Assembly: GCF_016597725.1 (NCBI RefSeq)
Contig: NZ_VCGY01000001.1
Span: 248,001 to 312,000 of the forward strand
Direction: 5' to 3'
DNA: 64,000 nucleotides
DNA from: Marinobacter sp. 1-4A
Lineage (GTDB): Bacteria > Pseudomonadota > Gammaproteobacteria > Pseudomonadales > Oleiphilaceae
Positions 53,654 through 62,948 of the stretch are shown here, piece by piece (position 1 is the stretch's first letter; each line of letters starts with the position of its first letter). A program made the position numbers and the translations under genes. A model generated the notes under the pieces. It worked only from the letters and a program-made list of their open reading frames with translations, ran no database searches and had not been told where the DNA came from.

Positions 53654-54171
53654 GATTTCCCCCCGGCTTCTTGCGCTTCGTCAGTATCGGTTACCGGCGC
53701 ATCACCCAGAGAAATCTCGGGGAACAGCTCTGCTTCCACCAGATTGCCTGCAACGACGGCATCGTAGGAACGAACCGTGTCCATCACGCTCACCAAAACC
53801 TGATAGGAGGTTTCCTGAGACGGCATGATAATGATATCCCTTTTCTCGGGAACACGGCTTTTCAGCTCCTTCATAACGTCTTTGAGTACGGCGAAATCGT
53901 ACTCGCCGTTGTTTTGCGCAATGGCTTTGATAACGCCGCCCTGATTATCCGCAACCACAAACCGATCCCCGTGGATCACCACCTGTATTTGCAACTCTTC
54001 AGTCTGTTCTGCTGCAAGACTCTCGCCGGTGGGAAAGTTGAGTTCCAGAACACTGGTGTGTGCAAACACCATGTTCAAAAGCAACACCGGTACCAGCACA
54101 ATCATGAGATTCATAAATGGCGTGATGTCGAGATCCGGCTCGCTCTGTAATCGACGATGTTTCCGTCTCAT
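53650..54171 (-). CDS. ExbD/TolR-family protein with asparagine at the proton site
   Basis: 173-residue paralogue of the neighbouring ExbD-like protein. Its helix reads ITPFMNLMIVLVPVLLLNMV: the ITPF turn is as in ExbD, but the residue aligned to the proton-carrying aspartate is Asn21. The periplasmic region has IQVVIHGDRFVVAD and RDIIIMPSQETSYQVLVSVMDTV, typical of the family. A motor built from one Asp and one Asn subunit would be asymmetric. Two ExbD-like genes next to one ExbB-like gene is the AglR/AglQ/AglS layout. Confidence 0.85.
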   Translation of the reverse strand: MRRKHRRLQSEPDLDITPFMNLMIVLVPVLLLNMVFAHTSVLELNFPTGESLAAEQTEELQIQVVIHGDRFVVADNQGGVIKAIAQNNGEYDFAVLKDVMKELKSRVPEKRDIIIMPSQETSYQVLVSVMDTVRSYDAVVAGNLVEAELFPEISLGDAPVTDTDEAQEAGGKS

Positions 54172-54195
54172 AGCCTGAAATCCTTCAACTGGTTA

Positions 54196-54885
54196 TCAGG
54201 CCGACGCTGCCGCCGGGGCAGCAGGCGATGCGGCTTGCGCCGGGGCACCCGGGCGCGATCCGGTGCCATCGCTGAGCAGGTTAAGAACCTTGATACCGGC
54301 CATTTCAAAGCTGTCTACAATCTCATTGGTCTTGGTTTGCAGAACGGAATGAACCAACAACATGGGGATTGCCGACATAAGGCCAAAAGCAGTGGTGTTC
54401 ATGGCCACAGAAATACTCTGGGACAGCAAACTGGCTTTTTGCGCAGGGTCAGCGGCAGCAACTGCTGTAAATGCGGCAATCAAACCAATGATGGTGCCCA
54501 ATAGACCAAGCAGTGTTGCAATATTGGCGAGGGTTGCAAGATATTGAGTGCGCTTTTCAAGGCGCGGAATAACATCCAGTAGCCCCTCTTCCATCGCGTA
54601 TTCTATGTCTTCACGGCCCTGACGACGTGCTAACCGCTGAAGGCCATAGCCGATCATGGTCGACATGCCGGTACCGGATTCCTGGGCGTAATTGAGCGCC
54701 CCCTTGAAATCTCGCTTTGCAATCATCTGGTGCAGACGGTTGAAATCCCTGCGATTGGTTATCTTTTGAGCAGATAAGTATACGTATCGCTCAATGGCTA
54801 CAATGAGTCCGATGATCAGCACAACGGCGATCGGAAACATAAAAAAGCCACCTTCCTGGAAGAAGCGAACGGCGGTATCGATCAT
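54196..54885 (-). CDS. MotA/TolQ/ExbB-family proton channel protein
   Basis: 229-residue inner-membrane protein with three helices: FFMFPIAVVLIIGLIVAIERY near the N-terminus, and the conserved pair TLLGLLGTIIGLIAAF and ISVAMNTTAFGLMSAIPMLLVHSVL. The charged cytoplasmic loop lies between helix one and two, and the C-terminal tail is Ala/Pro-rich. It makes the stator-like channel for the two ExbD-like proteins. A 135-bp gap precedes it and may hold an internal promoter for this motor block. Confidence 0.92.
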   Translation of the reverse strand: MIDTAVRFFQEGGFFMFPIAVVLIIGLIVAIERYVYLSAQKITNRRDFNRLHQMIAKRDFKGALNYAQESGTGMSTMIGYGLQRLARRQGREDIEYAMEEGLLDVIPRLEKRTQYLATLANIATLLGLLGTIIGLIAAFTAVAAADPAQKASLLSQSISVAMNTTAFGLMSAIPMLLVHSVLQTKTNEIVDSFEMAGIKVLNLLSDGTGSRPGAPAQAASPAAPAAASA

Positions 54886-55020
54886 ATTCTGGGCACTCCA
54901 TAGTCCGAATTTTGAGATAGTCTAAGCGCTGCTCTGCCTTAAAGGGGTTAAGTTAGCAGAAGTCTTTGTTGTGGTTTGTTGTAGTTTGCACTCGGGCACA
55001 GATGCACTGTGACACACATC

Positions 55021-55329
55021 TCACTGAACCTCCGGTTTCACTGCGCCCTGCTCATTATTGAATGCATCATGATAGCGGACAAACCGTTGAAACTCGTAGC
55101 GCTCTAACGGCGCAAATTGGTGCTCCACTATTAATTGCTCATCGGGTGCCCGGAGCTCCTCCACGTTTGCTGGCTGCCAGGGCACCAAATACATCACAGT
55201 AGGCACCTCCTGATCGCCCCTAATACGGGTGCCTTCAATGGTCACTATGGCCGACTCCTGAGCTTGGGCAAACGAACCGTAAAGCAATGTCAGACCCACA
55301 AATAGAATTCTTCTTCCTGTTGGTCTCAT
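55021..55329 (-). CDS. small exported protein of the envelope cluster, unknown function
   Basis: 102 residues with a clear signal peptide (ILFVGLTLLYGSFAQA). The mature part is beta-rich and acidic (VTIEGTRIRGDQEVPTVMYLVPWQ, then FAPLERYEFQRFVRY) and resembles nothing I can name. GAGGTACAGG precedes the ATG, and it lies 15 bp after the TPR lipoprotein gene. Periplasmic component of the surrounding machine by context. Confidence 0.75.
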   Translation of the reverse strand: MRPTGRRILFVGLTLLYGSFAQAQESAIVTIEGTRIRGDQEVPTVMYLVPWQPANVEELRAPDEQLIVEHQFAPLERYEFQRFVRYHDAFNNEQGAVKPEVQ

Positions 55330-55344
55330 GCCCTGTACCTCGCG

Positions 55345-55929
55345 CTAAATTCTGTTTTTTGCATCGAACATCCAGTCTTTCAATCGTGGGTCGGGGTCTT
55401 CTGCGAGTGTTTTGTATTGCTCATACAACAGCAGAGCCTTGGCTGGTTCCCCAAGATATATGTCCAACAAAAATGCCAAATTGAGTATTGCGGGCAAGTA
55501 CTCGGGATGCGCAGCGAGGGCCTTCCGGTAATGTCGTTCAGCTGCCGGGAAATCACCGGTCATCCGGGCAATAACACCAAGATGGTTGAGCGCAACCGGG
55601 TGTGCCGGGTCTATACTCAAAACCTGTTCAAACCGGTTTCGGGCGAGCTCCATGTCACCTGCCTGAAACGCCAGCAAGCCTAAATTGGCAATAGGGCCAG
55701 GCCGCTGCGGGTACTGTGCAGCCATCTGCTCAAAGCGGGCTCCGGCCTCATCCGTATCGCCGTTTTGCATCAACACAACGGCTTCAGCGAATGCCGCCTG
55801 CAAGTGCGCTTCCGATTCTTTCAGAGCGTCCTTGTTTTCTAGTGTATCCACCCCCCCGGGCGCCAGCGCACAACCAGACAGAAGCAACAGTAGCAGAAGC
55901 GTTGCGCTTAGATTCTTATCCCAGTTCAT
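55345..55929 (-). CDS. TPR-containing lipoprotein
   Basis: 194-residue lipoprotein, lipobox LLLSGC (Cys near 18), followed by at least three tetratricopeptide repeats: ANLGLLAFQAGDMELARNRF, HLGVIARMTGDFPAAERHY, LNLAFLLDIYLGEPAKALLLY. TPRs mediate protein-protein contacts. Start at the ATG 55929, which sits inside the end of the upstream large TPR gene (14-bp overlap) with GGTGG as ribosome site. GltE-like TPR lipoproteins occur in the Myxococcus motility set. Confidence 0.85.
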   Translation of the reverse strand: MNWDKNLSATLLLLLLLSGCALAPGGVDTLENKDALKESEAHLQAAFAEAVVLMQNGDTDEAGARFEQMAAQYPQRPGPIANLGLLAFQAGDMELARNRFEQVLSIDPAHPVALNHLGVIARMTGDFPAAERHYRKALAAHPEYLPAILNLAFLLDIYLGEPAKALLLYEQYKTLAEDPDPRLKDWMFDAKNRI

Positions 55930-58894
55930 GAACCACCCCGGCGGTAACTTCAGGCTTGTTGTAGCGGCCGGGAAGCAGGCGACGCAAGGATTCATAGCTA
56001 CGTTGTACCCACTCGTCGAAAATACCCTCACGGGCACGGAGTATGTTTTGTTCGTGGATATCTATAGCGTTGTCTTCGAATGGATAAGCCTGCTCTTCCA
56101 ACAAGAGCTCGTATTGCGAAAGCTCCAGTTCGCTGAGGCCTTCCGGACGTTCGGAATCCATCAAATCTGCGCCGAGGCGGCTGTATATGTGAGCAATCTG
56201 AAAGCCAGCTTCTGTGGCATACGACGACAGCCCATAGCTCGCTGTTTTTTGGTAGGCACGCACAGCCGTTTCCAGTGCATTCGTTTTGGCCACCATGCTT
56301 TTATTCAGAGGTAAGGTCAGGCGGATACTGTCGTAGCGTGCCAAAGCATCCCGCGCCAGAGTTGCGGAGGCAGATGCGGCCAAGTAGCGCATGCGTTCAT
56401 CTACAAGCTCGGGGCTTTGATCAACCTTCTCCATTTGCCGATTTAACCAGATATTCCGCTTCTCAATGTCACCACGGATTTGGTAAAGCTCGGCCAGTCG
56501 GTTGGCCGCTTCCATATAGATGTCCGCTGGCTCGGGGTGACGATTGGCGTATTGCCGCCAGGTATCTATAGCTTTGGCGTGATTACCGGCCTGATCGTAA
56601 AGCTCTGCTGCTATCTGCAGGTTTTGCCGGCGCTCCTCTGGTGTGGTGGCCATTGCCACCATTAGATTCAACTCGTCTCCGGCCTTTTCCCATTGTCCCG
56701 TTTCCCGATAAGCAAGGGCCAATTTTGCTGGTACAGTTTGAATCAACTCATGCTCGGGAAAACGCGAGCGAAACCCGGTTAGTACGTTAATCGCTTGGTC
56801 CCAGCGTGCGGCGCCAACCAAAAGAGAGGCTGCATCGTATTGCGCATTAGCATTCAGTATAGAAGCTGGCGCAACGGCGCCAACACGCAGGTACTCAGTT
56901 ACGGCAGCGTCTAAATTTCCAACTCTCGCCAGCCCTTCTGCTTGACGAAATACCGCTGCTGCCATGTTTTCTTCTATACCAGAGCGCCTATCGTCTTCAG
57001 CGGCCATCATAGCCAGTGCATCACGGTAGGTTTGTTCGGCTTCAGCGTAGCGCCCAAGCTCAAACAGACTGTGGCCCGCCAGCAGTAAAGCCTCGGTAAC
57101 CAACATAGGATCTGCTGCCGGGGTCCAGGTGGCCAAGCGCTCGGCCATGGGGATTACCTCTTCAAGGTTTTGCTGGTCAAATTCCCGTTGCAAAGCGATG
57201 TAATAAACGCTCGGTCCGCGGGGGTCTTCCGGGTATGCATTTACAAATCGAAGGCGGTTGAGCTGTTGCATCTCTTGCAGAGCGAAAAGATCCACCGTTG
57301 TTTTATCCATCCAATTGCGGGCATATTCCCGGTAGGCCAGCACCGAGGCATAACCCGCCTCCGCGGCACGATCGGACACAGAGCCAGCGGCTGGAAAATC
57401 ATAGGCAACACGTTCAAACGCGCTGATGGCATCTGGCCACTCTCTCAGTTCTACATAGGTTTCGGCCAACAGAAACAACCGCTCCGGCGTACGCGGGTGA
57501 TCCGGAAAAGTAGCGGCAAACTCAGCGTAGTAAGCCGCAGCCTGTCGGTAGTGCTCTTCCGCACTCAAGCTTCGTTCGCTTCTATCTGCCTCGCGGTTCT
57601 GAGGAGTTTGAGGCTTGCGCCCTTGCCGTCGCTCTTCCCCTGCCAGCAAATAGTGGCGGTCTGCTAACTCCGGCAGCAGTATTTCAAGTTGGCTTTCAAT
57701 ATAAGCCTGCGTTTCAGAATCAGCCTCCTGCCAGAAGTCGCTGTATATTCCATAGCTTGCTATAAACCCTGCTTTACGACCAGGAACAAACTTATCAAAA
57801 CCGGCTAACTCGAGGGTGTCGATTGCGCGCATAGAGTAACGTGGCGCCCACCGGCTTTGCGGACGTTCTTCAATAAAAGCATCAAAAACCGCAATCGCGT
57901 CGCTGTATCGTTCACGCTCAACGAGCAAGGTGGCGTAGCGATCGTACACCAGTGTTTCGTAAGGTCGGCTGCCTGTTTGGCGAAATAGGGATTGAAGGGT
58001 TTCAGCACCATCAAGATAAGACAGTGAAAGACCAAAAACCCGGAACAGATCTTCAGTAAGGGTTTGATAAGGCTGATCCGGCATTTCTACCGCCCTTTCA
58101 ACCGGCATGATCAAATCCAGCACAGCTATGTAGCTATACAGTGCTTGCTGGTACTCGCCCTGTTTAAATTGACTCCACCCCTTCATGTAATGGGCGTTCA
58201 TTTCGAAGGATGAGTCTGAGTTGCGTGCGCTGCTTGCCCGTGTGACTTCAGCAAACGCTTGTTCTGCTTCCGAATAGCGGCCGTTTATAAACAGGATATC
58301 GCCACGGCGAAACTGTGCCTCTTCCCAGTAGGCTGACCTCGGGTACCTTGATACCAGAGTATCCAGCACAGCCAGCTGTTCACTGGTCATGCCGCGCAAC
58401 TCATAGGCTCTTGCCAGCTGGTAGTATATCTGGTCGTTCCCATCACGTTCCGGGTAATCCGCCAACAAGCTTCTGTATGCTGCGATGGCGCCAGACAGGT
58501 CATCCTCTGCTGAATCCGCCAGTATGCGTTCGGCCCGGGCGAATTCGAGATCCGCAAGCCTGTGTCGAATCGTGATCTGTTTGGTGGGGTCGTCCACCAG
58601 CGGCAGTAAATCCTGATAACCGCGCATCACGGATTCAAGAGAGACCCGATTCGCTGGCAGCTGATCCGGCGTTGCCCCAAGCTCTTTAAGCTCTGTCGCA
58701 GGTTGTGTATTTCGAGAAGTAAGAGAAGCAAGGGTGCCCAGCTCAGCAACGGGGATATCTCCGTCGCTCTGCCCCCACCACAGAGTCTGACACCCAGCAA
58801 TCAACAGAGCCGATACTAGGGGCGTTAATGCTCGGGCAGCTTTGAGAGAACAATTGCAGGCCGAAAACTCACGGGTTAGGCGGCTCTTACTCAT
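55916..58894 (-). CDS. very large TPR-repeat lipoprotein
   Basis: 992-residue exported lipoprotein (lipobox LLIAGC after a signal segment LTPLVSALLIAGC) made almost wholly of tetratricopeptide-type helical repeats, for example YQLARAYELRGMTSEQLAVLD, ARLFLLAETYVELREWPDAIS and LALAYRETGQWEKAGDELNL. It probably forms a long solenoid scaffold in the periplasm. The ATG at 58894 overlaps the upstream gene's stop by 8 bp; an in-frame start at 59002 lies inside that gene. Similar in kind to GltD of Myxococcus. Confidence 0.85.
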   Translation of the reverse strand: MSKSRLTREFSACNCSLKAARALTPLVSALLIAGCQTLWWGQSDGDIPVAELGTLASLTSRNTQPATELKELGATPDQLPANRVSLESVMRGYQDLLPLVDDPTKQITIRHRLADLEFARAERILADSAEDDLSGAIAAYRSLLADYPERDGNDQIYYQLARAYELRGMTSEQLAVLDTLVSRYPRSAYWEEAQFRRGDILFINGRYSEAEQAFAEVTRASSARNSDSSFEMNAHYMKGWSQFKQGEYQQALYSYIAVLDLIMPVERAVEMPDQPYQTLTEDLFRVFGLSLSYLDGAETLQSLFRQTGSRPYETLVYDRYATLLVERERYSDAIAVFDAFIEERPQSRWAPRYSMRAIDTLELAGFDKFVPGRKAGFIASYGIYSDFWQEADSETQAYIESQLEILLPELADRHYLLAGEERRQGRKPQTPQNREADRSERSLSAEEHYRQAAAYYAEFAATFPDHPRTPERLFLLAETYVELREWPDAISAFERVAYDFPAAGSVSDRAAEAGYASVLAYREYARNWMDKTTVDLFALQEMQQLNRLRFVNAYPEDPRGPSVYYIALQREFDQQNLEEVIPMAERLATWTPAADPMLVTEALLLAGHSLFELGRYAEAEQTYRDALAMMAAEDDRRSGIEENMAAAVFRQAEGLARVGNLDAAVTEYLRVGAVAPASILNANAQYDAASLLVGAARWDQAINVLTGFRSRFPEHELIQTVPAKLALAYRETGQWEKAGDELNLMVAMATTPEERRQNLQIAAELYDQAGNHAKAIDTWRQYANRHPEPADIYMEAANRLAELYQIRGDIEKRNIWLNRQMEKVDQSPELVDERMRYLAASASATLARDALARYDSIRLTLPLNKSMVAKTNALETAVRAYQKTASYGLSSYATEAGFQIAHIYSRLGADLMDSERPEGLSELELSQYELLLEEQAYPFEDNAIDIHEQNILRAREGIFDEWVQRSYESLRRLLPGRYNKPEVTAGVVHELG

Positions 58895-60983
58895 TAGCGG
58901 CCTCCGCGTTCTGGCCTGCCCGGAACAGTTGGTCCGCCAGCCGTGCTTGCGCATGGCGGGATGCCACCAGATAGCGCCGCAGTTCCCTGCCCTGCTGTTC
59001 AAGGGCCTTATCCAAGCGCTCCATGAGAATACTGCGTGCTTGCGCTATGGCTTCTTGTACCTGCGCTTTCAGCGATTGAATGTCCTCGCCTTTGCGGATG
59101 AGTCGACCTGCCAACTCATCATGCTTTTCATCACCTGACATCAGAGCTTCTATGGCTGCTCTTTGGCTCTCGAACTGTTGCATTTCCGCATTCAATTCAC
59201 GCAACTGTTTCTGTGCAGCCCAGCGATTTACGCCGTAATCGTTCGCGAGGGTCCAGTCGAAGTAGGCTTTCATTCGCGCATACTTATCGCGCTGGTGCTC
59301 GGCACTGTTGCCGTTGCCAAGTGAGCCATCACGAAGCTGTGCAAGGGTCGCGGCAACCCTGTCCAGCCTAGCCTTGAGTTCTTTCTGCTTCGTTGTCATA
59401 AAGAAGCCGACATCTTCAGCCGCAAGGGCAGCTTCAATCTCCGCGCGAAACGAAGTTTGTTGCTCCACCCATTCCTCCGCCTTTTGCTGCTCCAGTTCAA
59501 AGCGCGCCTCACGACTTCGGCGTTCGCGCTGTACCCGGCGGGTTTCCAACATAGTTTCAAAGGTGCCGAGTTGGCCTTCCCGCCGTATCAGCAAGGCCCG
59601 CATCTGGTAAAGCTCATTGAGTTCGCTCAAGGCCTGCTGGAAAGGCTCCGTTGCCAGCACATCTGAAATGCCAAAATCCGAGGGCATCACCCGCAGGCGA
59701 CCGTAGGCGTCTGTTGCAATGTCGTCGTTGTTCCGGAGAAAGCTCAAGCGCGCCATCAAACTCTCTTCAGTCAGACTCTGACGCGTCGCAATGAGCTCTC
59801 GACCACGAGACTCGTAGTGCTCGGAAGCCTGAGCAAAGGCATTTAGCGCCTTACGGGGCTGGTTCAACTGTTCAAGCACGTATCCCCGGGCGTAGGGTAC
59901 CTGCTCGCGCCAGGATAGAAACAAGGTGCGTTGCGACAGTGCCTCCAACGCATCCAAAGCCCGTTGCAACTGGCCCTGCTCTGCCGCTGCAACGGCGTAA
60001 TCGTATAACGCTGTATCGGAAAATACGCTGTCCAGAGGCATTGCGCCTAATAGCCTTAACGCGTCATTAAACCGGGTTTCTCTCAGGTACAGCCGAGCGA
60101 GCGATAACCGGCTTTTATCCAACAAAGCACGATACTCAGAATTCCTATGATTTGTTGGCGTCTCGCCTTCCATACCGGAAATCAGTTTTCGCAGACTTTG
60201 CTGTGCTTTCTCGACATCACCGGCCGTAACCTCGGCCATAGCTAGGTTGTAACTCAAATAATGAGCCCATAAGCCTGAGTGTTTTAGTTGTGCACGCAGG
60301 TACTCCACCAGCGTCTTGCCGCTCGCATTCATGCTAGGGTTTTCACGAGGGCTTTCATGAGAGCTTGCGTAACTGCTGTTATCGCTATCGGACAACATGG
60401 CTAACCTTGCTCTCAGGTAGAGCCACTCTGCGTATAACTCTGAGTTACTTTCTTCTAGTACCAGCGCATCCACCTTTTGAAAGTTTTCATGGGCTTGAGG
60501 GTAGTCACCCTCTAAGTAGAAGACTTTACCGAGATAAAACCACGCTTGGCTGCGTATACCGGGCGCCAGAGTTACGCCAGAGTCTGCGCCGCGCTCACCT
60601 GCACTGCTTTCATTTATGTCAGGTTGAGTGTCAGTAGCCTTGGTCTCTTCAAGTAACCGGGTGAAGAGATCGCGAGCTTCCCGCGGCATTCCGTAGGAAA
60701 GCATTAGCCCGCCTTCGACTAATTCCGGATAGGCTCCATGGCCACGAATGCCGCCACGTTCACGGGCAACCTCCAGCAAGGTTAGCGCTTTGAGTGCCTC
60801 GCCTTGATGGTAGTTATAGAGTACCCATCCGTACACAGGGTCCTTGGCCCTTGCTGGCGCTACATCAGCAATAACCACGGCTGCATCGAGCATAAACAAC
60901 AGGCAGGCTACGGCTGCCGCAACTAAACGCGAGCCTAAATCAGGCTTAGGTGCTCTTGGGAGCAAAGCCACAGGCCGGTTCAC
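58887..60983 (-). CDS. exported TPR and coiled-coil protein
   Basis: 698-residue periplasmic protein: signal peptide (VAAAVACLLFMLDAAVVIA), TPR-like repeats from about 45 to 400 (AWFYLGKVFYLEGDYPQAHENF, ARLYLRETRFNDALRLLG, ALYDYAVAAAEQGQLQRALDAL) and a long charged coiled coil from about 470 to the end. Start is GTG at 60983, which overlaps the preceding stop as GTGA and has GGAG upstream; the GTG at 60989 is an alternative. The coiled coil could span the periplasm. Confidence 0.83.
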   Translation of the reverse strand: MNRPVALLPRAPKPDLGSRLVAAAVACLLFMLDAAVVIADVAPARAKDPVYGWVLYNYHQGEALKALTLLEVARERGGIRGHGAYPELVEGGLMLSYGMPREARDLFTRLLEETKATDTQPDINESSAGERGADSGVTLAPGIRSQAWFYLGKVFYLEGDYPQAHENFQKVDALVLEESNSELYAEWLYLRARLAMLSDSDNSSYASSHESPRENPSMNASGKTLVEYLRAQLKHSGLWAHYLSYNLAMAEVTAGDVEKAQQSLRKLISGMEGETPTNHRNSEYRALLDKSRLSLARLYLRETRFNDALRLLGAMPLDSVFSDTALYDYAVAAAEQGQLQRALDALEALSQRTLFLSWREQVPYARGYVLEQLNQPRKALNAFAQASEHYESRGRELIATRQSLTEESLMARLSFLRNNDDIATDAYGRLRVMPSDFGISDVLATEPFQQALSELNELYQMRALLIRREGQLGTFETMLETRRVQRERRSREARFELEQQKAEEWVEQQTSFRAEIEAALAAEDVGFFMTTKQKELKARLDRVAATLAQLRDGSLGNGNSAEHQRDKYARMKAYFDWTLANDYGVNRWAAQKQLRELNAEMQQFESQRAAIEALMSGDEKHDELAGRLIRKGEDIQSLKAQVQEAIAQARSILMERLDKALEQQGRELRRYLVASRHAQARLADQLFRAGQNAEAANE

Positions 60984-61525
60984 TCCCACTCCACAATAGA
61001 AACCACTGGCTGGTAATCCGATGAACGATCTTGAATACGAATTTCCAGAGCCGCCGTCTCGGTACCCTTATCAAACGCCAGAGTAGCTGCTTGTTTGTAG
61101 GCGCGATTGTCTGGCCCCATACCTTCTACAAAAGCTGTGACCTCGTGGGTTCCGGTTTTGAGGTTACCCATATACAAACGCTGCATGCCGCCCCGTTCAA
61201 GAGCAGTGACCTGACGCTCCGTATAGAGGTGGGAAGCTACAATCTCGCCGTTAACTTTTAACTTCACCGCGTCCAGCTTTAAGAATTGGCCTGCGTCGAC
61301 GCTTAGGAAAACGGCAAATTGGGTGCTAGCGGGAAACAACAGATCCTCTTCCAGAATAAAAAGATCCCGGTTAAGGCGAATGACTTTCTTTTTGAGATCC
61401 TCAACGCGCTCCGCAACGGCTCTGCTATCGTCGGCTGCATCAGGTTCGGCTGCCAAAGCAGCACCCGTGAGCAGCATCAATGCAGCCAGAAGGGCGGTGG
61501 CCAAGGTTTTCAATGAATCCGTCAT
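60980..61525 (-). CDS. periplasmic protein of the envelope cluster, unknown function
   Basis: 181 residues with a signal peptide (LLAALMLLTGAALAA), a short coiled coil (AVAERVEDLKKKVIRLNRDLFILEEDLLF, about 35-63), then a beta-sandwich-like part (VFLSVDAGQFLKLDAVKLKVNGEIVAS, HEVTAFVEGMG). The last residues end VSIVEWE. No family name comes to mind. Translationally coupled to the TPR/coiled-coil gene. AGGAAA is eight bases before the ATG. Confidence 0.8.
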   Translation of the reverse strand: MTDSLKTLATALLAALMLLTGAALAAEPDAADDSRAVAERVEDLKKKVIRLNRDLFILEEDLLFPASTQFAVFLSVDAGQFLKLDAVKLKVNGEIVASHLYTERQVTALERGGMQRLYMGNLKTGTHEVTAFVEGMGPDNRAYKQAATLAFDKGTETAALEIRIQDRSSDYQPVVSIVEWE

Positions 61526-61544
61526 AATCTGGTTTCCTGCTTAC

Positions 61545-62705
61545 TCAATATTCAAGAATCAGTGATGCTCTGGTCACCAGTGCATCAAATGAATAAAGCG
61601 GCTCCTCTCCCGGCAAGTAATTGCCCGAAGCGGTTACATCCCGGAAATTGTCATAATCGAAATTCAGCCAATCCAGCAGCAAGCTGAATTGCAGGCGTTT
61701 GATGCCGGGCAAGGACGTTTGCTTCCACTCATAGACCGCACCGGTTGCCAGGGTTGTGCCCGAAAACGCACTCATTTCCTTGTCTCTCGCCAAATGGTTC
61801 TGTGAGTTTTCATAAAGAAATAGATCACTGTAGAAATCCGCCTCACTCTGGCGGTAATAGCGAACCGAGCCTTCCAACGACCAGTGTTGGTTCAGGCCGT
61901 GCACATAGCCCAATTGAACCGTGTGGGCCTGAATGCCCCAGGTATCCGTAAAATACCGGTACTCGCCACGAATGGAGGCTCGATAAGGCAGGTGATAAAT
62001 CGCTCGTGCAGCCACCGCTGTACTGGTTCGGGTTTCCGGGTAACGCTCGGGCTGGTAAAGAAATGCAGTGGCATCATTCGGATCCAAATACCGGTTCTGG
62101 CGATAGGGGTTCTGCAAAAACCCCTCATCCGTAACCACTTCCAAATCCAGCCCAACCAGCATGTTGCGAGTGAGCACCTGACTCAGGCCGAGTTGGAAGT
62201 TGCGGCGGTCGGCGTCTTCACTAAAACTGTCGTTACCACGCTTGCCAACTTCATCCCAGCCACCTGCATAGCCAAGAGTGACCGTAGACATTCCGCCAAA
62301 GAACTCTTGGCTTACAGTGAAGTAGAGGGTATTGGCTTCGTAGTCGTTCTCCGAGCTGTTGGTAAAGCCCATACTCATAATCGCCCGGTCGTACAAATAG
62401 TCGACACCGAGTGTGTATTCAGTGCGTTCTTCTTTGTAGGCACTTGCGGTTGCCAGTACATCGACAGAGGCCGCAGACACCATATCCACGTAATACTGCC
62501 CAGACACCGACACCTGCGGCCCAACACTCTTGCGCGCCAAAATGACAGGGCCGTCGATTACCATGCCTCCGCCATCGTAGCGATGGTAGAGCATGTCTAC
62601 GCTATCAACAGGCAGGGTTGCAGCTTGCGCAAGTGGGCATAGAACCATGGCTGTGAGACTTGGCCACAGCAGCCTGCACAAACTGCGGCCATCAATTACA
62701 CCCAC
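61545..62705 (-). CDS. DUF3570-family outer-membrane barrel protein
   Basis: 386-residue predicted outer-membrane beta-barrel with signal peptide (LWPSLTAMVLCPLAQA) and a beta-rich body (YTLGVDYLYDRAIMSMGFTNSS, ASIRGEYRYFTDTWGIQAHTV) ending ALVTRASLILEY, a Tyr-terminated strand. The start is set to the GTG at 62705: GGAGG lies five bases before it and it overlaps the DUF4266 gene end by 14 bp. A longer ORF from 62762 has no ribosome site. DUF3570, DUF4266 and TlpA genes travel together in many gammaproteobacteria. Confidence 0.82.
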   Translation of the reverse strand: MGVIDGRSLCRLLWPSLTAMVLCPLAQAATLPVDSVDMLYHRYDGGGMVIDGPVILARKSVGPQVSVSGQYYVDMVSAASVDVLATASAYKEERTEYTLGVDYLYDRAIMSMGFTNSSENDYEANTLYFTVSQEFFGGMSTVTLGYAGGWDEVGKRGNDSFSEDADRRNFQLGLSQVLTRNMLVGLDLEVVTDEGFLQNPYRQNRYLDPNDATAFLYQPERYPETRTSTAVAARAIYHLPYRASIRGEYRYFTDTWGIQAHTVQLGYVHGLNQHWSLEGSVRYYRQSEADFYSDLFLYENSQNHLARDKEMSAFSGTTLATGAVYEWKQTSLPGIKRLQFSLLLDWLNFDYDNFRDVTASGNYLPGEEPLYSFDALVTRASLILEY

Positions 62706-62928
62706 AACCACCTCCCGCGCCACCTTCCGCTCCACGGGCAGACTCTCTGGATTGATACACATGGTTCATATACGAATCCGCTTTGCCGTGGCGGCTCAGG
62801 CTCATGATTGGGTCGGCTAAGCGATCCCTTTCATAGGGTTTTACCCAAGGCTCTATAGAACTACACCCAGCGGTCGCCGACAGCATTAATGCCACAAGCA
62901 AAGGCACAATGGCGGTTGTTTTACACAT
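62692..62928 (-). CDS. DUF4266-family small lipoprotein with Gly/Cys C-terminal motif
   Basis: 78-residue lipoprotein, lipobox SATAGC, mature start CSSIEPWVKPYERDRLADPIM, and a tail GAEGGAGGGCGCN. The terminal CGC pair at the end of a Gly-rich stretch is conserved in the DUF4266 family and looks like a metal-binding or modification site. The ATG at 62928 is internal to a longer frame starting at 62952. Neighbour TlpA thioredoxin could keep the cysteines reduced. Confidence 0.85.
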   Translation of the reverse strand: MCKTTAIVPLLVALMLSATAGCSSIEPWVKPYERDRLADPIMSLSRHGKADSYMNHVYQSRESARGAEGGAGGGCGCN

Positions 62929-62948
62929 TACACTTGCCCACCCGGGAA

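Noticed and set aside
61884..62642. 252-codon plus-strand frame opposite the DUF3570 gene
   Set aside because: Opposite a barrel gene with clear signal peptide and ribosome site; the plus-strand product has no recognisable features.
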